Source of the DNA: Arctopsyche grandis
Taxonomy: Eukaryota > Arthropoda > Insecta > Trichoptera > Hydropsychidae
Direction of reading: 5' to 3'
DNA length: 64,000 nt
Assembly: GCF_051622035.1 (NCBI RefSeq)
Contig: NC_135361.1
Coordinates: forward strand, 26,839,205 to 26,903,204
The first letter of the stretch is position 1. Every line of letters begins with the position of its first letter. Below are positions 1 through 10,236 of this stretch, piece after piece. A program made the translations under genes and the position numbers. Under the pieces are notes generated by a model that was given only the letters and a program-made list of their open reading frames with translations, did not search any database and was not told the origin of the DNA.

Positions 1-759
1 AATAATAATGCAAATGGAAATTGCTCAATACTCCTTTCTTCCAATGCAAGCCGCATTGCTGCTTCTAAGTTTGCGTCTGTTGGCTGGTTTCTAAATTTGT
101 TTTTAATAAAGTGCATTACACTGAATGATCTTTCGCAATATACGGTAGTGGGAAAAATAGACAATATTAATAAAGCAATTGTTGCCAAATCTTTATATTG
201 GTTTGTTTCATTGTCAACGTATATTTCCGACCAAAATTTTTGAACTGAAATATTATTAAAATGGTTATTAAGTACTTGATCATGACTAATTTCTAATAAT
301 GCATATTTTACGTTAGCCCAGTTAATTAATATCAATACTGAAAATGATTTTAATCTATTTTGTAGTAGTATGAAATTTTCATCTGTCATAATAAAAGTGG
401 AAGATACAAAAGAAACAGTTTTAAAAAAATTCAATTCTTCGAACCTTTTATCAAGTTCCAGATTCAGAGATTTAAGATACTCTATTATTATAAGTTTTAA
501 TTTTAATTTTGAAGTTGTGTCTGTCATCTTATCTATCAAATCACTAACAGAAGATAAAATTGAAAAATTGTCATTTTAAACTTCCGTCACAAGTCTTTTT
601 TTAGTTTGTCAATGATGAGCATGGTTTTTATTATTGTTGAGTTACTTTTTTGTAGTTTTGAAAAAATATATTAAATTTTTTTAAATATTAGTATTATTTT
701 CTATTAAGTCGCTGGTGGCCGCAGTAAAATCCACTAGTGGCCGCACTTGAGAACCACTG
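1..759 (-). mobile_element. hAT DNA transposon, C-terminal transposase and one terminus
   Basis: On the minus strand a frame is open from about position 527 to the left edge, roughly 175 codons without a stop. Near its end it contains CERSFSVMHFIKNKFRNQP followed by EAAMRLALEE, which resembles the C-terminal dimerisation region of hAT transposases. The right terminus, at about 745-759, reads CAGTGGTTCTCAAG on the minus strand, the classic hAT inverted-repeat start. An in-frame stop lies just upstream of the open stretch and only about 200 bp separate it from the terminus, so the N-terminal DNA-binding and catalytic parts are missing. This is therefore an internally deleted copy whose other end lies outside the window. 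Confidence 0.75.
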
Positions 760-1186
760 GTCTACAGTCAAAGCAACATAAAATGGTGCAGTGAATTTGA
801 TGATTCTTAATTTGAAACTAGATTTGTATAGCAAACATACACTCATCTATATTAAACTTTGTACTTATTGTAAATAATTCCATAGCAGAAAAACATTAAC
901 GAATTTGTAGACATAACCATCACTATCAATTGATTTTAAATCCGATTTCGAAAAAATCTCTAAACGCCTTACAATCGTATATTAAAAGATAACTCTACTA
1001 ACAAAATTAGATCTGTATCATATAACAAGAACAACTTAATTCTGGATTCTATAATCTTCAAATTGATAGCAAGTGCGTCAAACAAAAGATAAGCCAATAA
1101 TTCAGCGATAACTACATAAGTTTCCACATAATTAAACTTACGTTTTATCGTTCGAAGCGAGTACACATCCTATACAAGCCACAAAA
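760..1186. other. Intergenic and upstream region of the SIAH-like gene
   Basis: AT-rich sequence between the hAT terminus and the first coding ATG of the SIAH-like gene. It presumably holds that gene's promoter and 5'UTR. I see no convincing TATA box, repeat or open frame. Confidence 0.4.
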
Positions 1187-3664
1187 ATGAACAAATGTAA
1201 GTATTCGTACAAAATAAGAACATGCAAATCTCAATTGATTGTAACGGATTTCCAATTGTATTTTATTTCGAAAGCACTGAAAGATCTTTTACTTTCGGAC
1301 CACTATGCCAGCCTGACCGGAGAGTTGCAGTGCGCATGCAAAGCCTATTTGCAACCTCCCATATTATTGTGTACCCAAGGACATGGTTCGTGCAGTAAAT
1401 GTCGCAGAAGATACCAACGGTGTTCCACTTGCAAAGTATTGAAAAAAATGTACTTACATATATAATGGTATCTTGTTTTGATGATTTATATCCATAATAG
1501 TATGTTTCATCAGGAAGAGTTTACCGAGACCAGAAGCGTGGCATTGGAAGCATTGGCAGACAAGTTGCAGTTCCCCTGTCCCCATAAAGGATGCAAGGCT
1601 CGCGTGCAACTGAGCATGCTCAATGAGCACGAAGCGTCATGTTTGTTCAGACCTACTCCGTGCTTCATGAACAAAGTTTACGGTGATTGTAAAGAGTTTA
1701 TTTTACATATATTCTATTCCACGTTGCTGTTTCGACGTAATTTTTCAGCTAGTTTAGTTTTTCTTAGACAACCGATTCTTTTACCTACCTATCAAACTGC
1801 GTCAACTTGCTTGATCCTGCAAGATATGAAGTGCTTAGGTATTTTAGGATTAGTATGGTGAAAAAGGTACAATTTTCAACACTCTTGCCAATGTATGTAA
1901 AGCATTATAAACACAAGTTCATTTTAACTTTTAATCAGTGTAAGATTGAGATTGTAAATGTTTATACTCTGTTTTGAGGAAGTCCACATTACTCTGGTGA
2001 ATGGTGAAGATTGTATTCAACGCACTTTCCATAGTAACCCGATAATTGGGCACTTTTCTGGAACTTGTTATTCTTTTTGAACTTTTTGTCCTTATAAATG
2101 ATTGAAAAGTCGACACTATTGAAAACTTAAGCATTCTTATCTTGCTAAATATCAAGTTGAATCCATTGAAAATAAACCGGGGCTGAACATGTCTACCCTC
2201 AATGTTTTATAGGTTGTGGCTATTTACAGGTACTATATCTGCGAATTATTGGCTATTTGCAGGTACTATATCTGCGACAGGCGCAAAGCCTTATAATCCG
2301 ATTATAATTTCTTACATTTAATGTATGCTAGACTTGTTTAATCAATCGTTCATTATACATGAGGCAAATACATTTCGCACGTTATTATAATTGATTTGTA
2401 TCATTTAGCTAGTTCGCGGCTTGTACTTGTATGTAGGTATTATACGTTGTATATGATAATAATTTTCTAACAATTAATAATATTAACTAATTTGGATTAT
2501 ATTTTTTACTCTAAGTCACTTTACGAGTTCGAACTAAATTTTTAGAGGTTTAAATCAAAATTTGAACAGTAAACACGCTGACAGTGACAGTTCACGCGCA
2601 TGCGCAGAAGGCTTTGCGCCTGTCGCAGATATAGTACCTGCAAATAGCCAATAATTTGCAGATATGGTATCTGCAAATAGCCACAACCTATTTTATACTT
2701 TCAATTAAAAATTAATTAAAACCACATCATATACCTGGCATATGCATAGCAACATTTTATATCTTTAGGGCAAAGCTATTCTGAAATTGTGTGACATGCA
2801 TTTTGTGAAAGCATATGATTGCACTTGTATTTTAAGGTGGCTGCAACTGGAAAGGTATAGCGTCTGAATGGTTGAACCATTGCATCGAGAAGCACAACGA
2901 TAAAGTGAGTGATCTGCCTTTCGTTAAGTTCAGCGAACCATGGTCTCCGAGGCACCGAGATCCTGTTATGCGTTACCACTTGTTACGTTGCTTCGAAAAA
3001 GTTTTCAGCATGTATCAAATATACGATAGCAAATCAGGTATTAATATTGATATACGCACACATGGCATGTAAATAAATTTATTTAACTTATGTGTTTCGG
3101 TGATTTAAAAGGAAAGACGATGTGGACTGTCATATCGATAGGAGACGAGAAGGAAATAGACAAATCATATTATTTTGATTTAGAAATGTACGATCCTAAA
3201 AATCCTATGAAGAAGATAGCCTTCAGGTATTGTTTGATGAATATATTGAAATATTAATGAGTACCAAATTCTATACTTTTATTTATTATATATGTATATA
3301 GGCAAGTTTGTAAGTCAGAATCAGATGCAGACATTTTAGATCCATCGCAGAACGTTTTGATTCCATTGGAGCAAATACTATATATGTTAGACGGTGAAAA
3401 GAATATTCATTTCAATCTACGGATAGATGAATTCAATGACTCCGACGTTGATGATACTCTTATTAAAGTGAATGGTAAATCTTAAATATATGTACATATA
3501 TTGAATCAAATTTTCTTTTTATACTGTTACGTTGAAATAATTATATAAAATCTTTCATTGTCATATATCGAATATATTTACATTGTTGAAAAATAAAACT
3601 CATATCCCAATAAACATATTCCATACGATTTGTATCAAATTTATTTGCAGAATTGTCCTTTTAG
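1187..3664 (+). CDS. SIAH-like RING E3 ubiquitin ligase
   Basis: Model: exons 1187-1196, 1275-1435, 1514-1688, 2837-3037, 3112-3226, 3302-3474 and 3651-3664, total 849 nt, 282 residues, the usual SIAH length. The first coding exon is only 10 nt (ATG AAC AAA T) before a strong GTAAGT donor. The RING part reads C-A-C, then YLQPPILLC, TQGH, CSKC and CSTC. A SIAH-type zinc-finger region follows (FPCPHKGC ... HEASC ... CNWKG ... HCIEKH), then a divergent substrate-binding domain ending NELSF. SIAH proteins ubiquitinate substrates in the cytoplasm and nucleus. The first RING cysteine pair is C-x-C rather than the family's C-x2-C, so ligase activity may be altered. The gene is convergent with eIF2B beta. 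The last exon is the least certain; without that splice the protein would end after VNGKS. Confidence 0.85.
2211..2690. mobile_element. MITE with long inverted repeats in SIAH-like intron 3
   Basis: The left end AGGTTGTGGCTATTTACAGG is mirrored at the right end (..AAATAGCCACAACCT). The inner arms repeat a unit resembling CAGGTACTATATCTGCGA, including TGCGACAGGCGCAAAGCC and its mirror, flanking an AT-rich core. TTTTAT lies on both sides, a possible target duplication. There is no coding capacity. The superfamily is uncertain. Confidence 0.75.
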
Positions 3665-3666
3665 TA

Positions 3667-6600
3667 TTATAACTTATAGTCGTCACGATGATACAGCTCG
3701 GATAGATGATAGTATATGTAAGATGGAGCGTTGTTTCCACTGGAATATTAACAAAATGCATAAACAATAGTTCACTTATGTAGATTAAAACTTCAATTGA
3801 CATTGAAAATTAACATACGAATTAGTAATAAATAAAGTCACCAAATCGGGCGGCACGTAGTCGTAAATCGGACAGTAAGCGTGAGTTCGATGAATCAGTT
3901 GACCATTGCTGGAAATAAACATCATTTTTATTGACATAATCGCCGTAATATACGTGCATATAAAAGTATTATTAATTTCAATATAATCATTTTGGCCTAT
4001 AAACATGCTTGTTTCCATTTGTTAAAAACATTCCCAAATTGGATAAATTTATACGCTCCGCTGCAATTGGTTGCAAACCACGTGGCTGCATGCTCATTTC
4101 ATACTTTTGTCTCGGTTTTTGCCATTTTAAACTTGCCAGAAAGATCCAACTCAATTTTAAGAATTGCCAATCATCATTGTACATCGAAATGTCATCTGCG
4201 CAACCCCATGAATATCTCGTCTTTCGAAATGAGCATGCAGCCGCGTAGTTTGCAATCATTTGTAAAAAAACCCAAATTTATAATGTAAAGGTTCGTTCAC
4301 TTTAAAAACTGAAAAATGTTTATTGTCAATGAGATAAAATTTTCAAAAATGATATTTCCTATAATTCTTCCAAGAGCCAGATTTTTTATGAACCCTTTTT
4401 TAAATCATATATCTAATATCACTATTCGGTCTGTGTGTCTGTCTGAGATAACGCTCGCCGTACTATAATAGTCGTTTCGATTCGACATACATACGTACAT
4501 CATAGCTAAACCACTGCCAAAACGTATATACGAATACAATAACAAAAGAAAAAACTTCTATATGTACTGATCGCTACTAATGTTTCCGCTTGGCAGGAAA
4601 TTTAACGCCATCTATTAAAAATTTATATTATTTATTTATTTATTTTTCTATCGGTGTTTTATATTATCAATATGTAGGTAGTTTTTAGCGTTTTTTTTCA
4701 TACCACTTCAATGCCGTTGACAGCTATAGCCGCACACGCTATAAGGCGAAATTGTGTAATTAAAGAATTCAGCTAAAAATCAAGAGACCTCTGTATATTT
4801 TTAAGGAAAATTATAAAAAAAAAAAAAAAAAAATTTTCCAACTGGTTTCAAAGTTAATCGTCATTAAGTGAATATATGTCGTTAGGGCTACCACATGTTC
4901 ATTGTGACGTGTCAAATTTCACAAACAAATTATTTTCGTATTTATTTTCGTCTACAAATTTACTAAACTTGTTTACATTCCGTTTATTTTATTAATTTTC
5001 TATTTTAATTTTTTTTTATTATTTTCCGTGAAATTTGTGATTTTTTTTTTGTTTTGATGTGGCAACCCTATATCATTACATATTTCCAACGATTTACTAC
5101 ATTATAATAATGAACAACTTTCTACATTTAATTTTTTTTTTTTCAAATTAAAAATTTGTGGCAGCCCTATTATCAAAACACAAATATGCGTATTTCTAAT
5201 GAACTAATGACTAAAAATTAAAGTTGAAGTCTATATTATGGATAAAAAAATATTGATTTTTTTTTTTTTTGGACTGATTTAAGTCTAAAAAAAATCTTAA
5301 ACATCTCCGGCATTCAAGTGCTTAAAAAATTAAATATAAATATATTTAAAAGGTATTTGAAAAAAATTCGACGGCGTGGGGATCTAACACATGACCGACG
5401 ACACATTTCTTTTAATTTTTTTAATTTAATAACTTAATATGCCAACACCCATGCAATGATATGACATCGGGTACAACACTAGTAATTATATATTTATGAA
5501 TTATAATAGCCAATACTTTTGCTAGAATGTACTTCACAAATACCGTTACTTCTCGGATTTTTAAATTAAAACTATTTAGCATATCATTATTTACTGCCAT
5601 TCACCTTTCACTGTTAGACGAAGGCCTCTCCAACACGCTTCCATTCACCTCTGGTTTTGTGCAACTGTCAACCATCTCACCCCACCTATTTTCCTAATTT
5701 CGTCAACCCATCTTCTTTGCGGCCCTCCTTTTACCTTTTTGCATTCTCTCGAGTACCATTCTAGCACTTCTTTTGACCACCTTTCGTCCATTCTTCTAGC
5801 TAAGTGACCGGTCCATTGTCATTTCAATCTCTACATTCTCTACACTATATCCACTACCCTTTTCATACTTCTCAACCACGTATTCCGTTTCCTATCGCTC
5901 CTCGTTATGCTGAGCGTACTCCTTTGAGTGCATTCAACTCCAAAATATTATAAAGCATAACCAAATAGCTTGTTATACAGCTGAACACTTGAACCAAATT
6001 TATTGTGACTACATATTCCTACATAACATAAAATATCTCACTATATCCATGTTTATAATATTGTAACATAGAGATTAGGTGAGTGGCGCTCGTGGACCGA
6101 TGACCGACGCCAAAATGGCCTCGACGTATAGAGGAGTCGTGTATAACGGCCAATAGGATCGCGCGACTCATCGACCAATAGGATCTCGCGAATATCTGTG
6201 CACGGAAAACACCCGATGAGTATAAATATTGGGCGCTTTCGAACTGTAGAGCATTCGGAGCTGGAGAGCTGACGAGTGCAGATCAATAAACAACTTCTAC
6301 AACAACCTGGAAACCACTCTTCAAGTCCACGCAACAATGCTATTCATCTTTGTCTGCAAGATAAATATTGAGTTATATAATAATCAAAATAATCTTAACC
6401 TGTATGGTAGAGCTCCTTCGGGACTTGCCAATATATTGAATTGCTCTTGTTCATAGTTACAAAGATGCTCGGGGCATAGTTTGTACAACGGACATAATAT
6501 AATCACCTAAGAAAAAATAAATAGTTCAACATATGTAAATATATTTATCGAAATTATTTGGATTTCTTTTAATAAAGCACTTACAGGTACGCTATAATGT

Positions 6601-7999
6601 TTTGCCGCCAAGGCAACAGTATGACTTCCGACTACAGCTCGAAGTCCTCCACCAGCCAGCACAGTTTGTGTACCCAACATCACCTATTCGAAACAAACAG
6701 CATAATTCAACCAGTGTCAATAAATAGACGTGCGTATTTATTATATATTAACCTTATTAACACGGGACATGACAGCGAAAATGGCACTATCGGCTATAAC
6801 CGTAGTTTCAATTTTGGCTTTCGCCAACTGTGCAGCCATACGATGTCCCTACATAGACAAAAAAAACATTAGCAAACCAATCCAAGTCATCAGACACAAA
6901 CATTCTTATAACAATTACCTCTCCGTTGGGTGCGTTTTCGGCGACCAATACATGAAACTGTCTTTTTTGTGCGGCGCGTTTCAAAAACGATTCCACAAGT
7001 CTTGAAGCGCCGAGAGTCAAAATGATTTCATTCGAATGTATATGCTCTGTAGCCTGCGATGCGATACTCTCGAGACTGCAAAATTCATATAAAGCCGTGT
7101 ACGAAATATCATCAAGTAATTAACACAAGTATGAGCATCTATAATGTAATACCAAGTCTCCAATTCAATTTGAAATTCAGATATGTGTTCGAGTACCGTT
7201 TCTTTAAGATTGGGTACATTTTTACGGTACGACGTTGCAGCTTCGTCGTTCGGTCTAACAATCCCTTCTAAGGAATTAGTTGTCGAGGCACTCGCCGATG
7301 AAGAGTCCTTCAAAGAATTTCAGACATTGTATTATACATCTAATGACCAAATTGTTTACACATTGTTGATTACAGTAATAAGTTCAACCTTGGTTGCGGC
7401 AATGTATTCCGTTCTTATGATGCACAAAATCCTTCGGACCATATTCCCCGCTACGGCTTCTTGAGGCAATCTGTTTACAAGTAACTTTCCAGCAGTTTTC
7501 ACTTGATCCAATAATTCTCTAATTTTCAGAAGATATATTAATACAGTTTTATATTATATATTAAATGTTTATGTAATATTTTGACTTACTCTGCATTTTC
7601 GAATTTTGCTTTTTGTATGAGGTCTTTCAATAAGGTTACCGTATTTACGGCTATTTTAAAAGACCCGTCAATTTTCCTAGACAAAAGAAAACATTTAATA
7701 AAACTTTCATTTTTTTTTTAGGCAAATAAAAAGTAAAGATTTCAAAAAGGGTATAAATTGTGTCCATTCTTATAAATAGTTTTATATATCTAAATATGTT
7801 CCTCCAAACGCAAGTGACAAGAGTGTTAATATTATAAAGAAAAGGTGATCCAATTAGACCTGGTCTTCACATCGGAGATAAACTTGACGATAGGGTCTCG
7901 CACCGTCTCTTCAGGCATCCTGACTGATTGCCAACTGTCAAGTTTTACACCAGCTGCCTCTTCCACTAAACAGGTTAGCTCGATTGAATCATTTGACAT
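3667..7999 (-). CDS. eIF2Bbeta: Translation initiation factor eIF2B subunit beta
   Basis: Ten exons on the minus strand: 7999-7860, 7676-7590, 7518-7389, 7307-7153, 7075-6919, 6848-6753, 6683-6585, 6506-6400, 3908-3819 and 3739-3667; 1134 nt, 377 residues. eIF2B beta is a regulatory-core subunit of the guanine nucleotide exchange factor that recharges eIF2 with GTP. Recognition blocks: [77 protein letters not shown], and a terminal block [19 protein letters not shown], all typical of EIF2B2. The donor after exon 1 is weak (GTCTAA). Intron 9 is 2.5 kb and holds a MITE, a LINE fragment and a solo LTR; the other introns are short. The terminal exon begins 3 bp beyond the SIAH-like stop codon on the opposite strand. 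Confidence 0.93.
4067..4257. mobile_element. Short palindromic MITE in eIF2B beta intron 9
   Basis: The left arm TTGCAAACCACGTGGCTGCA continues TGCTCATTTC and is mirrored with a few changes by GAAATGAGCATGCAGCCGCG continuing TAGTTTGCAA at the right end. The arms are about 30 bp around a core of about 130 bp. No coding capacity and no clear target duplication. Confidence 0.7.
4300..5590. other. AT-rich intron sequence
   Basis: Part of eIF2B beta intron 9. It contains long A and T runs (for example at 4817-4833 and 5255-5269) and no recognisable gene or structured repeat. Confidence 0.5.
5600..5890 (-). mobile_element. LINE 3' coding fragment
   Basis: Read on the minus strand this is a decayed C-terminal segment of a non-LTR retrotransposon reverse transcriptase, resembling W-x-G-H-x-A-R-R-x-D-E-R followed by a basic linker and WRRGL. 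The same segment occurs in plus orientation at 49765-50020 and in poorer form at 38955-39125. It lies in eIF2B beta intron 9. Confidence 0.55.
6062..6336 (+). mobile_element. Probable solo LTR (fossil)
   Basis: The segment starts TGTAACATAGAG and ends GCAACA. It is more GC-rich than the surrounding intron and contains a TATA-like box (GAGTATAAATATTGG) followed downstream by an AATAAA signal, the usual LTR order. No second copy or internal region is present nearby, so it reads as a solo LTR, probably of the Gypsy or BEL group. Ends and family are uncertain and I see no clear target duplication. Confidence 0.45.
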
Positions 8000-8227
8000 T
8001 TATCATAACACTACAAATAATGTCCATTAACTGATGAATTGAGGGAATAAATCACATTAGAACGATTGAATTTATACTGCATAATTATGCTGTATTTACA
8101 TGAGGCCATTTTTTAAAACACTTCACGAAGGCTATAATAGGCGTTCTGAGTCAGAAAGCCTATATTATCTCGGCTTAGTTGAATGTCTTAAAAATTGACT
8201 TCGTGTAAATGCAACGTTATTCTAAGG

Positions 8228-8380
8228 GGTTCGGTGATTCCTCCGCAAAAAGCGATCGCGCGCACGTCACTAAAATTTTGATCACAGAACATCTGGCACC
8301 CAAAAATTCCATCAATCGCGAAATATTGTACTAACGAGAACTCGAGTGCCAGATGTATTGTGTATTCCCGATTTTTACAT
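8228..8380. mobile_element. Left part of a GGTTCGGTGATT-family element
   Basis: Begins GGTTCGGTGATTCCTCCGCA and continues with CACGTCACTAAAATTTTGATC, then GGAACATCTGGCACCC-like sequence. Near-relatives occur at 14058, 14470-14596 (reverse), 29040-29147 (reverse) and 29295. It is cut on its right by the palindromic element at 8390. Confidence 0.65.
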
Positions 8381-8389
8381 ACCTCCTTT

Positions 8390-8766
8390 GCCGGTTTCCG
8401 TGACGAGCCAGAATGTTAAATTACAGAAAACGCAAATATCGGAAGGCAAAGATCGAAAATCGAAAGATCAAAAAAAAGGGTGCATGGTAAACGATACATA
8501 CTCACTTAATTTGCGCGAGCAGGGTACAACAGGAACAAGAGGAATAGGCTTTTCCTCCCGTATTCTGCGCGCGCACATTAATACGGGAGGAAAAGCCTGT
8601 TCCTCTTGTTCCTGTTGTACCCTGCTCGCGCAAATTAAGTGAGTATGTACCGTTTACCAAACACCATTTTTTTTGATCTTTCGACTTAAGGTCTTTCGAT
8701 TTTCTATCTTTGCCTTCCGATATTTGTGTTTTCTGTAATTTAACATTCTGGCTCGTCACGTAGACC
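8390..8766. mobile_element. Near-perfect palindromic MITE with 8-bp target duplication
   Basis: A foldback of about 377 bp. The left arm runs GGTTTCCGTGACGAGCCAGA ... GAGGAATAGGCTTTTCCTCC; the right arm mirrors it almost base for base and ends GGCTCGTCACGTAGACC. The direct repeat CCTCCTTT lies at 8382-8389 and 8767-8774, a perfect 8-bp duplication as made by hAT-type transposases. Apparent open frames are by-products of the palindrome. A second copy is at 24842-25160. Confidence 0.85.
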
Positions 8767-8780
8767 CCTCCTTTACATAC

Positions 8781-8935
8781 CTAAAACTGGTCACACCCTA
8801 AAATCGGTCAACCAGTTTTCTCGTGACCGATTTTAGGGTGTGACCAGTTTTAGTGTGACGGGTGATCACGTGTGACCGATCTAGAGCGATCGGTTGTCCT
8901 GCGACCGGTTCACATTTGACTAGTAATCACCGAAC
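8781..8935. mobile_element. Half copy of the ACTGGTCAC palindromic element
   Basis: Contains the right half of the family described at 29447: repeated ACTGGTCACACCC-type motifs, then GTGTGACGGGTGATCACGTG and the right terminus ending AATCACCGAACC. The left terminus is missing. It lies head-to-tail with the fuller copy starting 5 bp later. Confidence 0.75.
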
Positions 8936-8940
8936 CAGTG

Positions 8941-9247
8941 GGTAAACGGACTACTAGTCATATGTGAACCAGTCACAGGACAACCGGTCGCTCTAGATCG
9001 GTCACACGTGATCACTCGTCACACTAAAACTGGTCACGAGAAAACTGGTCACACCCAAAAATTGGTCACGAAAAAACTGGTCACACCCAAAAATTAAAAT
9101 TTGGTCGAATTTTTGGGTGTGACCAGTTTTCTCGTGACCAATTTTTTAGTGTGACCAGTTTTCTCGTGACCAGTTTTAGTGTAACGGGTTATCACGTGTG
9201 ACCGGTTGTCCTGTGACCGGTTCACATTTGACTAGTAATCACCGAAC
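8941..9247. mobile_element. ACTGGTCAC palindromic element, copy A
   Basis: Left end GGTAAACGGACTACTAGTC, right end GACTAGTAATCACCGAACC. Both arms carry CACGTGATCACxCGTCACAC and several ACTGGTCAC units around a short centre. Same family as the copies at 17151, 22308, 28720 and 29447. The flanks are other repeats, so no target duplication can be assigned here. Confidence 0.85.
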
Positions 9248-9269
9248 CCCCTGAGTGACACCTACGGAA

Positions 9270-9545
9270 TTAAACTTATACATATATAAATTTATTGATT
9301 ATAAATCTGCAATCATATTCAAATAGTGGTTAAATAGTCATAGAGAATAAGATAGGATTTTGCCAATTTTGATGAGGAACCGTTTCAACAATGAAATCAG
9401 ATAAATTGGTAAAGTTTGATAGGAAACGATCGACTTGGAGCACAAATATACAAGTCTGACCAGCACCACTGCAAAAATACTTCCAAATAAATTCTTTTCA
9501 ATCGAGGTCTACCCAGAGCTTGAACCCGGGAACTTTTAAGTGGTA
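9270..9545 (-). mobile_element. tRNA-derived SINE, partial copy
   Basis: Minus-strand copy with a B-box-like GGGTTCAAGCTC and the family body (ATTTCATTGTTGAAACGGTTCC on the minus strand). The 3' part is divergent. Fuller copies are at 45009-45432 and 55262-55646. Confidence 0.6.
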
Positions 9546-10236
9546 TAATACATTAAATGGTTAATATACATTAAATGTGCACCATTGAAATTCGCCAAGG
9601 TTCTTATTTGGACAATAATACACGTTCAAATTTAACAACGTTTTTTTATAATTTTATTCAAATAATTTTATACAAACATTTCATATAACAGAACAGTATA
9701 TGTATGTACAAGAAAATTATTCAATTATGCAATTAATATTTTTACATTAAACATATATGTATTTAAAAATTATGTATTACATTAAAAAAAATCAGTTATT
9801 TCATTCAAAATAAATTCACAAAGTTACACATTATGTAATATTAAAATTGCTCGATTTAAGTACAAATTCAACAATAAAAAAATCAATTAAGTCGATCCAC
9901 AAATCAATCAATTATATAATATTATGCAGAGACTAGAAAATTTTCAAGACGCTATATATATAAAGGCACTGTTTTAAACAGCAAATAAATATATCAGAAA
10001 ATTGTATATATGTATGTATATAATTCAAATTATTTAAACAAATATGAAATTATATTAATCTTTGTGATTTGTGAGAGAGCAACAATAACAAACAAATATA
10101 ATTTAGATGTATTATTGTAGTATTAGTATCATAAGCAGGATGATAAGTAAATAAAAAATAATAATCTACTAACAAATAAGTATCTATTTAAAAATATACT
10201 TTTATAATGATGTGCGATGTACATTAAAATTAAAAA
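9546..10236. other. AT-rich 3' flank of VPS50
   Basis: Very AT-rich, with TATATGTATGTATA-type microsatellite and many TTTATT strings, which are AATAAA on the minus strand. The VPS50 3'UTR and polyadenylation site should lie here. Nothing else is seen. Confidence 0.4.

Noticed and set aside
3987-4288. Overlapping open frames on both strands near 4.0-4.3 kb
   Set aside because: They cover an inverted-repeat MITE in an intron and match no eIF2B sequence.
8346-8759. Overlapping open frames of about 85-98 codons on both strands
   Set aside because: They encode the same peptide on both strands because the DNA is a palindrome; they lie wholly inside a MITE.
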